Below are positions 6,769-12,117 of a DNA stretch of 12,117 bases, piece by piece. The notes beneath the pieces were generated by a model. That model did not search any database. It was not told the DNA's origin and worked only from the letters and a program-made list of their open reading frames with translations. This DNA is from DATJQA01 sp041169145 (GTDB taxonomy: Bacteria > Patescibacteriota > Minisyncoccia > UBA6257 > 2-01-FULL-56-20). Within the stretch, counting starts at the first letter, position 1, and every line of letters begins with the position of its first letter. A program made the position numbers and the translations under genes. The stretch spans positions 1 to 12,117 of the forward strand of contig JBEEJO010000021.1 in assembly GCA_041169145.1 (NCBI GenBank), read 5' to 3'.

Positions 6769-7230
6769 CTACTCTATCTTCGTCACCTGGTACGCCGCCT
6801 TGCCTGCCGGCGTCGTGACTTCCACGCTGTCCCCCACTTTTTTGCCGAGGAACGCCTTGCCGATGGGCGATTCGTTCGAGATCTTCCCTTCCTGCGGATT
6901 CGCTTCCGACGAACCAACGATGGCATAGATAGACTCATTGCCATCGCGTTTCACTGTGACGCGCGACCCGACACGCACCGTATCACCGCCAGCGAGTCCC
7001 TTGATCACGACCGCTTTCTTCGTGAAATCTTCCAATTCAAAGATGCGCGTCTCTACGCGGGTCTGCTCTTCGCGCGCCTGCGCATATTCGGCGTTCTCCG
7101 AGAGGTCGCCGTATTCTTTTGCGCGCTTCAACGCATCCGCGATCTCCAGGCGGGTCTTCGTTTTGAGCGTTTCCAATTCCGTTTTCAGTTCGGCCAAGCG
7201 CTCTTCGCTTACATAATATTTGTCACCCAT
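6769..7230 (-). CDS. greA: Transcription elongation factor GreA
   Basis: GreA enters the RNA polymerase secondary channel and stimulates cleavage of backtracked RNA. The 153 residues match the family's usual 155-160. An N-terminal antiparallel coiled coil (about 8-75) bears the acidic tip GDLSENAEY (41-49), with D42 and E45 as the expected catalytic pair. The C-terminal FKBP-like domain (about 80-153) includes GSRVTVKRDG and ISNESPIGKAFLGKKVGDSVEV (117-138), the family signature. It stands between the glycosyltransferase terminator and the structured element at 6631-6764, so it is probably a single-gene transcript. A TATAAC box six bases before the ATG and no Shine-Dalgarno site suggest a leaderless or nearly leaderless mRNA. 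Confidence 0.96.
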   Translation of the reverse strand: MGDKYYVSEERLAELKTELETLKTKTRLEIADALKRAKEYGDLSENAEYAQAREEQTRVETRIFELEDFTKKAVVIKGLAGGDTVRVGSRVTVKRDGNESIYAIVGSSEANPQEGKISNESPIGKAFLGKKVGDSVEVTTPAGKAAYQVTKIE

Positions 7231-7236
7231 TGTAGT

Positions 7237-7242
7237 GTTATA
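7237..7242 (-). promoter_or_regulatory. Putative -10 box for greA
   Basis: TATAAC on the minus strand (5/6 to consensus) ends six bases before the greA ATG. It follows directly after the T run of the preceding terminator. The -35 region would overlap the terminator hairpin and shows no good match, so the assignment rests on the -10 box and its position. Confidence 0.45.
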
Positions 7243-7244
7243 AG

Positions 7245-7268
7245 AAAAAAGCCCAACCCCACGGGTTG
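7245..7268 (-). terminator. Rho-independent terminator of the adk-map-glycosyltransferase operon
   Basis: On the minus strand CAACCC (7259-7254 in complement) pairs with GGGTTG (7268-7263) around a 3-base loop. Three bases later come six T (complement of 7245-7250). It lies about 75 bases beyond the glycosyltransferase stop and immediately before the greA -10 box, so it separates the two transcripts. Confidence 0.6.
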
Positions 7269-7292
7269 CACTTCCGATGACGATTCGGTATT

Positions 7293-7313
7293 GCTTTCAG
7301 TGTACCTGAAAGC
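7293..7313. other. 8-bp hairpin in the glycosyltransferase 3' region
   Basis: Arms gctttcag (7293-7300) and ctgaaagc (7306-7313) are perfect complements around the loop tgtac. It lies between the glycosyltransferase stop and its terminator. There is no T run next to it, so it is more likely a 3'-end protecting stem than a terminator. Confidence 0.45.
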
Positions 7314-7343
7314 CCGAAAAATTCAAGGGGCGTCGAAAAACCC

Positions 7344-8093
7344 TTATTTTACCTTTCGCAAACCATATGCATCTCTCCAGAACCACCAACGGATCTTTGC
7401 CACATCCAACAGTACCTGAACATATGCCGAGGCCTTCACTTTCGATTTTCCGTCATGCTTCCAGTGGACCGGGACCTCTTTTACACGATAGCCCATCGCC
7501 ATGGCAAGCGCGAGGATCTCCGCATCAAAACTCCAGCCGGACAGCTTGGAGAACGAGAACACTTTTTCCGCGCATTCGGCCGTGAACGCCTTGAATCCGC
7601 ACTGCGTATCCCATAAGCCCCACAGGAGAAGTGGCTGAATCCAGAACATATTGCCGAGCTTCCCCGGTATCTGCCGATACCACGGCTCGGGCGGATCCAG
7701 CTTACTCCCCTTCACCGCGCGGGAGCAGATAACCACCTGATATCCTTCACGGAACCACTGTTCCATCTGGTCAAAATGATCTATCGTCGTCGCATTGTCG
7801 GAATCCATAAAGAGGCGTATCTCGCCGGTCGCCGCAAGCATTCCCTGCCGCACCACGCCGCCCTTCCCCTTGTTCTCCACGTTGTCCAGAAGCTTCAGAT
7901 TCTTCACCGCCGGCATCAGCTTCTTCACCACCTCAGCGGTATTATCTTTCGAGCCGTCGTTCACCACAATGACTTCGTATGCGTACTCCTTGCCCGCCAT
8001 GCGCTTATCGATATCCAAAAGCGTCGCGGGGATGCGCTCCGCCTCATTATAGGCGGGAAGGATGATGGAGAGATGGGGTTTTTGGCTGATCAC
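7344..8093 (-). CDS. GT2 glycosyltransferase, ALG5-like (polyprenyl/dolichyl-phosphate glucosyltransferase type)
   Basis: It probably transfers a sugar from a nucleotide sugar to a polyprenyl phosphate at the inner membrane face. Counting from the GTG at 8093 (249 residues), the GT-A fold shows LSIILPAYNEAERI (8-21), VIVVNDGSKDNT (41-52), NKGKGGVVRQGM (74-85), the metal-binding MDSDNAT (96-102) and DTQCGFKAF (162-170). The last is a hallmark of the ALG5/DPM branch. There are no clear membrane helices, only aromatic and hydrophobic patches (WIQPLLLWGLW at 151-161). GTG is chosen because it follows the map stop by four bases; the only in-frame ATG, at 8168, would overlap map by 71 bases and add unlike residues. 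It is the last gene of the adk operon. Donor and acceptor are inference from family. Confidence 0.88.
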   Translation of the reverse strand: MISQKPHLSIILPAYNEAERIPATLLDIDKRMAGKEYAYEVIVVNDGSKDNTAEVVKKLMPAVKNLKLLDNVENKGKGGVVRQGMLAATGEIRLFMDSDNATTIDHFDQMEQWFREGYQVVICSRAVKGSKLDPPEPWYRQIPGKLGNMFWIQPLLLWGLWDTQCGFKAFTAECAEKVFSFSKLSGWSFDAEILALAMAMGYRVKEVPVHWKHDGKSKVKASAYVQVLLDVAKIRWWFWRDAYGLRKVK

Positions 8094-8097
8094 GGCT

Positions 8098-8859
8098 CTA
8101 TTGTACCACGGTGAGAATGCGCGCTCCTTTATCGGTAATGACGATCGTGTGTTCGAAATGCGCGCCAAGCGAGCCGTCTTTTGTGACGAAACTGTCGTCT
8201 CTCAATTGTTTCAAGCGGTAATCACCAGCGGCGACCATCGGCTCAATGGCGATGGTCATTCCCGGAACGAGTGCTTCGCCCTCGCCCGGTTTTCCGAAAT
8301 TGTATACGTGCGGGTCTTCGTGCAATTTCTTGCCGATGCCGTGACCGGTGAGCGAGCGGATGACGGAGAAGCCGTGACGCTCCACGTATGATTGCACCGC
8401 GTGGCCGATGTCGCCCAGCGTATGTCCCGCTTTCGCCGCAGCGATGCCCAATGCAAGCGCTTTTTCCGTGACCATAATGAGCTTTGCCGCTTCGTCCGAT
8501 ATTTTTCCGACGCCAACAGAGATCGCCGAATCGAGATAGAACGTCTCGTGGATCAGGCCAAGATCCAACTTCAGAAGATCGCCATCCTTCAAGACGTCGT
8601 TCGACGGCAGTCCATGCACGATGCCGCTATTGACCGACGCGCAGAGCGTTGCCGGATACGCCTTCCCCGCGCCATTGGGTTTGTAGCCGAGGAACGCGGG
8701 CTTGTCCCCTTCTTTCGTGATGAGGTCGTAGGCCAAATGGTCCAGCTCTATCGTCCGCACGCCCGGCTTCACGGCTGCGCGAAGCTTTCCCAGAACGATC
8801 GCAAGCCGCCTGCCGCCTTCGGCCATGAGTTTAAGTTCCTCGGAGGTCTTCGGGGTCAT
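8098..8859 (-). CDS. map: Methionine aminopeptidase, type I
   Basis: It removes the initiator methionine from new proteins in the cytosol. This is a full-length (253-residue) pita-bread fold enzyme. The five metal ligands are visible: D99 (LKLDLG), D110 (FYLDSA), H173 (TGHGIG), E206 (AIEPMV) and E237 (FEHTIVIT). H82 in NSGIVHG and H180 in KKLHEDP correspond to the substrate-contacting histidines. No N-terminal zinc-finger or SH3-binding extension is present, so it is the simple bacterial class. The start overlaps the end of the upstream kinase by four bases (ATGA), which suggests translational coupling. The secY-adk-map order is common in bacteria and supports the call. Confidence 0.97.
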   Translation of the reverse strand: MTPKTSEELKLMAEGGRRLAIVLGKLRAAVKPGVRTIELDHLAYDLITKEGDKPAFLGYKPNGAGKAYPATLCASVNSGIVHGLPSNDVLKDGDLLKLDLGLIHETFYLDSAISVGVGKISDEAAKLIMVTEKALALGIAAAKAGHTLGDIGHAVQSYVERHGFSVIRSLTGHGIGKKLHEDPHVYNFGKPGEGEALVPGMTIAIEPMVAAGDYRLKQLRDDSFVTKDGSLGAHFEHTIVITDKGARILTVVQ

Positions 8860-9458
8860 GGTGCGTATGCGTTCGCATTCCGTTTCGTCGCACGATCTAT
8901 GAACGCGCGAATGCGGCGAAAAACCTCGTCGCGCGTGCCAAGTCCCGATATCTGCCGGAAGGTGTATCGGCTGCGATAGAACGCGAGCGCGGGGCGGATA
9001 TTCTTTTCGTAATACCGCAAGCGGTTCTGCACGGCTGCGAGCGTGTCGTCCGAACGGCCGCGCTTCCGCGCCCGCGCATACATTTCCCGCGCCGGAACGC
9101 GGAGGTATATCACGACCGGATCTTGCCGTTTGCGCTTCCGAAGTTCGCGATCCAGGTATTTCGCCTCGCCGAGCATTTTCGGATGCCCCGCAAAGAGAAT
9201 ACCCCGAGAAACAGGCACGGCGCGCAGCGTGTCCGCGATGATGCGCCGAGCAAGCGCGGTCGGCGCGAGATTGCCGCGGCGGAGCTCGTCGCGCAGTTTA
9301 TAGCGCGCGTGGATGCGGGGGTCGCGCTCCAGCTTGCGCAGCTCGAACCCCATATCGAAATCGTGGAGCCGATATCGTTTCACGATGCGTTGCGCCTGCG
9401 TGGACTTGCCCGCTGCCGGGTCGCCGAGAAGGATGATGTTCTGCGGCGCGCTGGTCAT
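8856..9458 (-). CDS. Divergent adenylate-kinase-family nucleotide kinase (second copy)
   Basis: This 200-residue P-loop kinase is related to adenylate kinase. It has a Walker A GDPAAGKST (12-20) and the family hallmark RGRSDDTLAAVQNRLRYYEK (133-152), matching the RxDDxxE...RL..Y pattern after the LID. The NMP-binding side departs from the family: the usual (S)TGD(L/M)LR is FDMGFELRK (34-42), and the usual DGFPR is AGHPKML (90-96), so the arginine that contacts the substrate is replaced by lysine. The LID is short with no zinc cysteines. It is rich in arginine. It overlaps both adk and map by four bases (ATGA). It may phosphorylate another nucleoside monophosphate or serve a regulatory role; the substrate is unknown. 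Confidence 0.82.
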   Translation of the reverse strand: MTSAPQNIILLGDPAAGKSTQAQRIVKRYRLHDFDMGFELRKLERDPRIHARYKLRDELRRGNLAPTALARRIIADTLRAVPVSRGILFAGHPKMLGEAKYLDRELRKRKRQDPVVIYLRVPAREMYARARKRGRSDDTLAAVQNRLRYYEKNIRPALAFYRSRYTFRQISGLGTRDEVFRRIRAFIDRATKRNANAYAP

Positions 9459-10039
9459 GTCTGATACGCTATCTCCAGCGCTTCCATAATGGTCTTCGTG
9501 ACCTCGGGGATGGACGGCGAACCGTCAACGTCCAGAAAGACGGTGCATGTCCGAAGATAGTCCAGCATCGGCACGGTCGCTTCCTGATATTGCTTCAGGC
9601 GATAGTCGATCCGCTCGGGCGTATCATCCACGCGGTGCTCTATCGCCGCCCGAAGCATGAGCCGCTTGATGGACTCTTCGCGCGGAATGTCCAAAAATAT
9701 CGTGACAAAACTTGTCCTGCCCTGTTTCTTCAGATAATCCATAATGAACTGCGCCTGGCCGAGACGGCGCGGAACGCCGTCGAAAATGATGCCGGCGTCT
9801 TTTGGATAGGCCGGTATCCGTTTGTGGAATATTTCGATGATCTGGTCGTCATTCAACAGCGTTCCGGCGTTGATGACGTCGCCTACCGTCCTGCCGTCCG
9901 CGAATTTCATATCTTTTTCCTCGCGGATCATCGCGCTCATCTCCCAATGAAAAAAGCCGAGCTTTTCGGCCAGAGCTTTTGCCTGCGTGCCTTTTCCCGA
10001 CCCTTGCGGCCCGACCATGAAAACGACGTTATATTTCAC
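9455..10039 (-). CDS. adk: Adenylate kinase (short-LID form)
   Basis: It interconverts AMP, ADP and ATP. The 194 residues from the GTG at 10039 have Walker A GPQGSGKGT (10-18), an NMP-binding region including MSAMIREE (34-41), FDGVPRRLGQA (86-96, equivalent to DGFPR) and HRVDDTPERIDYRLKQY (135-151). The LID is the short type (RLMLRAAIEHRVDD) without the zinc-finger cysteines. GTG is chosen because the fold begins there and because a good promoter (TTCACA, 17 bases, TACAAT) lies six bases upstream. The in-frame ATG at 10081 would run through that promoter, and the one at 10255 would add 72 unlike residues. It heads the operon adk - kinase - map - glycosyltransferase and is divergent from the phosphatase gene. 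Confidence 0.92.
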   Translation of the reverse strand: MKYNVVFMVGPQGSGKGTQAKALAEKLGFFHWEMSAMIREEKDMKFADGRTVGDVINAGTLLNDDQIIEIFHKRIPAYPKDAGIIFDGVPRRLGQAQFIMDYLKKQGRTSFVTIFLDIPREESIKRLMLRAAIEHRVDDTPERIDYRLKQYQEATVPMLDYLRTCTVFLDVDGSPSIPEVTKTIMEALEIAYQT

Positions 10040-10045
10040 ACAGGC

Positions 10046-10074
10046 ATTGTAGCGCGAAACCCGTGTATTGTGAA
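10046..10074 (-). promoter_or_regulatory. Promoter of the adk operon
   Basis: On the minus strand TTCACA (10074-10069, 5/6) and TACAAT (10051-10046, 5/6) are 17 bases apart, the best sigma-70-type promoter in the window. The -10 box ends six bases before the GTG start, so the transcript would begin about at the start codon. It lies back to back with the phosphatase promoter region. Confidence 0.7.
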
Positions 10075-10080
10075 AATTCA

Positions 10081-10109
10081 TTGACCCTCGGCTTGGCGTA
10101 TGATTTACT
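10081..10109 (+). promoter_or_regulatory. Putative promoter of the histidine phosphatase gene
   Basis: TTGACC (10081-10086) is 5/6 to the -35 consensus and is followed after 17 bases by a weaker TTTACT (10104-10109). A better -10-like TATGAT at 10099-10104 is too close to that -35. A start near 10116 would leave a short leader containing the Shine-Dalgarno site. Confidence 0.4.
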
Positions 10110-10123
10110 GGCGTGAGAACCGA

Positions 10124-10128
10124 AAGGA
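10124..10128 (+). promoter_or_regulatory. Shine-Dalgarno site of the phosphatase gene
   Basis: AAGGA lies six bases before the ATG at 10135 and fixes that start. It is the clearest ribosome binding site in the window; most other starts here have none. Confidence 0.65.
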
Positions 10129-10134
10129 AAATCC

Positions 10135-10605
10135 ATGTATGAGCCGAAATTGATCGTTGTGCGCCACGGAAGCTATTTGAGCAGCGAGCGAAGTCTGTCC
10201 GAAGACAAGCGGCCGCTTTCCGAAGCGGGCAAGGAGGAGATGAAAGCGACCGCAAGCGCCATCAGGGCGCTCATGCGGGCCGGAGAGGCGCTCCGGATAT
10301 TCTCCTCGCCGACCGTCCGCGGGATGCAATCCGCGGAGATCATCCGAGGCATCCTCCGGGGAGAGAAAGTCGTTGCACTTCCGCTCCTCGAGATCGGAAG
10401 CCGGTACATCATCGGGGACTACCCCAAGAGGATCGCGAAGTTCGCCACGAATCTCCCGCCGCACAGCATGACCATCGCGGTGACCCACATCACCCACGTG
10501 ATGGACATCGTCGCCGCGCGCGGCAACCGGAAACCCAAGGAGGGCGAGGTCCCGTGCGGCTCAGGATTCATCCTGGCCGGAGGCACGTGCACTCCGCTCC
10601 GCTGA
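10135..10605 (+). CDS. Histidine phosphatase superfamily protein (SixA/phosphoglycerate-mutase-like)
   Basis: This 156-residue protein is of the branch 1 histidine phosphatase type. The N-terminal LIVVRHGS (6-13) holds the catalytic R10-H11-G12. IFSSPTVRGMQSAEII (55-70) carries the second arginine (R62), and TIAVTHITHVMDIV (113-126) the second catalytic histidine (H118). Length and the lack of a large insertion resemble SixA-type phosphohistidine phosphatases more than true phosphoglycerate mutases. The substrate is not decidable. It has its own leader with a good Shine-Dalgarno site and runs opposite to adk and secY, splitting a gene pair that usually lies together. No signal peptide or membrane segment is seen. 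Confidence 0.85.
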   Translation: MYEPKLIVVRHGSYLSSERSLSEDKRPLSEAGKEEMKATASAIRALMRAGEALRIFSSPTVRGMQSAEIIRGILRGEKVVALPLLEIGSRYIIGDYPKRIAKFATNLPPHSMTIAVTHITHVMDIVAARGNRKPKEGEVPCGSGFILAGGTCTPLR

Positions 10606-10634
10606 ACCGGGCTTACCGCCCAACCATCCTACCC

Positions 10635-10675
10635 GAGCCGCCGCGGCATCCCACCGCGACGGCTTCGTGCTTTTT
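10635..10675 (+). terminator. Likely terminator of the phosphatase gene
   Basis: A stem of agccg (10636-10640) with cggct (10660-10664) and cgcgg (10642-10646) with ccgcg (10654-10658), interrupted by one C-A mismatch, is followed by gtgcttttt. The T run begins about seven bases past the stem, further than ideal. Position about 30 bases after the stop codon supports the call. Confidence 0.45.
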
Positions 10676-10680
10676 GATGG

Positions 10681-10716
10681 GATAGAAGTGCTATGTGAAC
10701 ACATAGCACTTCTATC
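10681..10716. repeat. Perfect 17-bp inverted repeat
   Basis: Arms gatagaagtgctatgtg (10681-10697) and its exact complement (10700-10716) are separated by only two bases (aa). Unlike the surrounding GC-rich sequence the arms are mixed in composition. There is no T run directly after it on either strand, so it may be a dyad protein-binding site, a dispersed palindrome or an RNA hairpin rather than a simple terminator. Confidence 0.75.
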
Positions 10717-10722
10717 GTGTTC

Positions 10723-10824
10723 GGTAGAGCGGGCTCAAGTGGGTATATTAGCCTACCGGATGGGTGGTATGTGTCGCGGAATATTGGTCTTTCTGATACG
10801 CCAAAGCTCCGGCGGCCCGCTGCC
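10723..10824. other. Rod-like foldable stretch, possible structured RNA
   Basis: End pairing joins agcgggc (10728-10734) to gcccgct (10815-10821), extended by a G-T and two G-C pairs. Inside, ccgga (10756-10760) pairs with tccgg (10808-10812), and gtat (10767-10770) with atac (10796-10799). Together they make an extended rod with internal loops. A 42-codon plus-strand reading frame from GTG at 10717 crosses the same stretch, but its codons (cta, ata, agg) are unlike the neighbours. Neither reading is proven. Confidence 0.3.
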
Positions 10825-10850
10825 ATAATAGGCCTCACAAGGTGAGGAGA

Positions 10851-11024
10851 TTCGTTTTTGCGAACCAGAAGTGGAGATGAGTTGAAATGCAATGAGCGAG
10901 GCGCGGATTTTTTGACGCGCGAACGGAATGGTCGGAGTCCTCGACGGGAACTGTTCCGTTCGCTCAAAAAATTAAGCTGAGCGAATATGCATTTCGCTCA
11001 GCGCAACGGGTTCGCAAAAACGAA
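10851..11024. repeat. Large nested inverted-repeat element behind secY
   Basis: Terminal arms 10851-10866 (ttcgtttttgcgaacc) and 11009-11024 are perfect 16-base complements, two bases short of the secY stop. Inside, 10907-10915 and 10919-10928 pair with 10964-10972 and 10954-10963 respectively, leaving a 3-base bulge. The secY terminator hairpin lies at 10976-11002, and gaaatgca (10884-10891) can pair with tgcatttc (10988-10995) as an alternative fold. Terminal inverted repeats with internal palindromes and no gene resemble a miniature mobile element or a structured 3' untranslated region. Confidence 0.55.
10966..11002 (-). terminator. Rho-independent terminator of secY
   Basis: On the minus strand a perfect 10-bp stem (arms 11002-10993 and 10985-10976, GCTGAGCGAA with its complement) and 7-base loop are followed at once by TTAATTTTTT (10975-10966). 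It lies about 25 bases beyond the secY stop, within the larger inverted-repeat element. Confidence 0.75.
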
Positions 11025-11026
11025 AC

Positions 11027-12117
11027 TCAGAACCCCTCGTATTCGCGCACGGTCAATTGCGAGTTGATCTGCCGCATCGTTTCCAAACACACGGCGACCA
11101 CGATAAGGAGCGCGGTGCCGGAAACGGTAAGCACCGAAACACCTGTGGCGGCTTCGATCAAGAACGGCAGGATAGCGATAAGCCCGAGGAAGGTCGCGCC
11201 GAAAAGCGTTACGCGGTTCACCACGTTCTTGAAATACTGCGATGTTCCTTCGCCGGGCCGGATGCCGGGGATGAATCCCCCGCTCCGCTGAAGATTCTTC
11301 GCCACTTCTTCCGCATTGAACGTGATGGCGGTGTAGAAATAGGTGAACGCGAACACGAGCAGGAAGTAGAACGTGCCGTAGTAGAGCCGGTTCGCCAAAA
11401 ACCACGTGATCCATCCGTTCATCTTCACGCCGATATCAACGTTCACGAGCGAAACCATCTGCGCGATGAACTGCGGGAACAGCAAGACGGAAATGGCGAA
11501 AATAAGCGGTATCATGCCCGCCTGGTTCACCTTGAGCGGCAGGTATGAGGAGGCGCCTCCCCAGAGCTTATTGCCCCGAACGCGGCGGGCATACGCAATG
11601 GGGATCTTCCGTTCGCCTTCGTTCAGATACACCACACCGGCGATGATGGCGATGATGGCGATGAAAAATCCCACATAGACCGGCAATTGCGCCGGCGTGT
11701 ACGCGGCGAACGCCGCGCTCGCGTCCGACGGCAAACGACTCACGATACCCGCCAAGATGATGAGGGAGATGCCGTTCCCGATCTTCTGTTCGCTAATGAG
11801 CTCGCCCAGCCACAACGCGACGAGCGAGCCTGCGGTGATAGCCATGACAGCCGCGGCGGCCGCGAGACCGGCCGGCTTATCTATCGCTCCCTGAGCCGCG
11901 AGAATGTTCAAAAAACCATACGCTTGCAGAAGCGCGAGCGGAACCGTGAGGATGCGCGCCCACTGATTGAACTTCGCCTGTCCGCGCGCGCCCTCTTCGT
12001 AGTACATTTCTTTGAACTTCGGGAAGATCATCGTGAGCAGCTGCATGATGATGGTGCCGGTGATATACGGCCCGACGCCAAGCATCGCCACGGAGAGATT
12101 GGATAATCCGCCGCCCG
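11027..12117 (-). CDS. secY: Protein translocase subunit SecY (N-terminus outside window)
   Basis: SecY is the channel-forming subunit of the Sec translocon in the cytoplasmic membrane. The reading frame is open to the window edge; visible residues begin GGGLSNLSVAMLGVGPYITGTIIMQLL, equivalent to the loop and transmembrane segment 2 of the family. About 60-70 N-terminal residues, with the first membrane helix, are therefore missing. The visible 363 residues include EEGARGQAKFNQWARILTVPLALLQ, several hydrophobic segments, RRVRGNKLWGG, FNAEEVAKNLQRSGGFIPGIRPGEGT (the conserved cytoplasmic C5 loop) and the C-terminal TMRQINSQLTVREYEGF, typical of bacterial SecY. The GTG at 12091 lies mid-domain and is not the start. 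It is probably the last gene of a ribosomal-protein operon lying beyond the window, and is closed by a terminator at 10966-11002. Confidence 0.97.
   Translation of the reverse strand, partial: GGGLSNLSVAMLGVGPYITGTIIMQLLTMIFPKFKEMYYEEGARGQAKFNQWARILTVPLALLQAYGFLNILAAQGAIDKPAGLAAAAAVMAITAGSLVALWLGELISEQKIGNGISLIILAGIVSRLPSDASAAFAAYTPAQLPVYVGFFIAIIAIIAGVVYLNEGERKIPIAYARRVRGNKLWGGASSYLPLKVNQAGMIPLIFAISVLLFPQFIAQMVSLVNVDIGVKMNGWITWFLANRLYYGTFYFLLVFAFTYFYTAITFNAEEVAKNLQRSGGFIPGIRPGEGTSQYFKNVVNRVTLFGATFLGLIAILPFLIEAATGVSVLTVSGTALLIVVAVCLETMRQINSQLTVREYEGF

Larger units (their letters stand above)
10606..11026. other. 421-base gene-poor spacer full of inverted repeats
   Basis: No convincing gene is seen on either strand. 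The spacer holds, in order: a terminator-like hairpin (10635-10675), a perfect 17-bp palindrome (10681-10716), a rod-like foldable stretch (10723-10824), a small hairpin cctcac/gtgagg (10833-10847) and a large nested inverted-repeat element (10851-11024) that includes the secY terminator. Elsewhere in the window core genes are mostly separated by far less. Confidence 0.6.

Noticed and set aside
8094..8168. 25-residue N-terminal extension of the glycosyltransferase
   Set aside because: It would overlap map by 71 bases; the GTG four bases after the map stop begins the family's usual N-terminus.
10040..10255. 72-residue N-terminal extension of adk
   Set aside because: It overlaps the phosphatase gene and the adk promoter, has no similarity to adenylate kinases, and the fold begins at the GTG at 10039.
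10761..10780. Sequence gggtggta...cgcgg resembling a T-box antiterminator motif
   Set aside because: The core TGGNACCGCG is not intact, there is no specifier stem that I can see, and no aminoacyl-tRNA synthetase or amino-acid gene follows on that strand.
10629..10967. 112-codon minus-strand open frame in the secY spacer
   Set aside because: It runs through the perfect palindrome, a terminator-like hairpin and the rod-like stretch, is rich in R, S and P, and has no domain or ribosome binding site.

Overview
The window is bacterial and uses the standard code, since TGA closes several clear genes. Most of it is GC-rich (36 of 60 bases at 2641-2700) and densely packed. Gene content suggests a streamlined genome, probably Candidate Phyla Radiation (Patescibacteria, Parcubacteria-like). 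The reasons are a DnaE that ends after its OB fold, a short-LID adenylate kinase, a secY/adk/map neighbourhood carrying a second adenylate-kinase-like gene, and few Shine-Dalgarno sites. That placement is inference; no rRNA or complete ribosomal protein is present to fix it.

Layout. 1-1400: two minus-strand tRNA-Thr genes (GGT and TGT anticodons), each with its own sigma-70-type promoter. They bracket a less GC-rich two-gene unit, an HNH endonuclease followed by a SAM methyltransferase, which looks like an acquired cassette. 1440-4598: dnaE on the plus strand, with an apparently intact PHP exonuclease site. 4620-6486: lysS and a small nucleotidyltransferase, minus strand, converging on dnaE. 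6487-6768: spacer with strong nested inverted repeats, including a possible three-way junction just after greA. 6769-7230: greA. 7344-10039: a tightly coupled minus-strand operon, adk - adk-like kinase - map - ALG5-like glycosyltransferase, closed by a terminator. 10135-10605: a plus-strand histidine phosphatase, divergent from adk. 10606-11026: 421 bases without a convincing gene but full of inverted repeats. 11027-12117: secY, minus strand, N-terminus outside the window.

How it fits together. Most genes are housekeeping: replication (dnaE), tRNA supply and charging (tRNA-Thr, lysS), transcript elongation (greA), nucleotide balance (adk), N-terminal methionine removal (map), protein export (secY) and lipid-linked sugar synthesis (glycosyltransferase). 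The usual secY-adk-map order is kept but interrupted by the phosphatase and the structured spacer. The points that stand out are -10 hexamers only a few bases from start codons (possible leaderless mRNAs), two unusual multi-stem elements directly behind greA and secY, a perfect 17-bp palindrome, and the tRNA-bracketed HNH/methyltransferase unit. No CRISPR array, insertion sequence, integrase or prophage module was seen.
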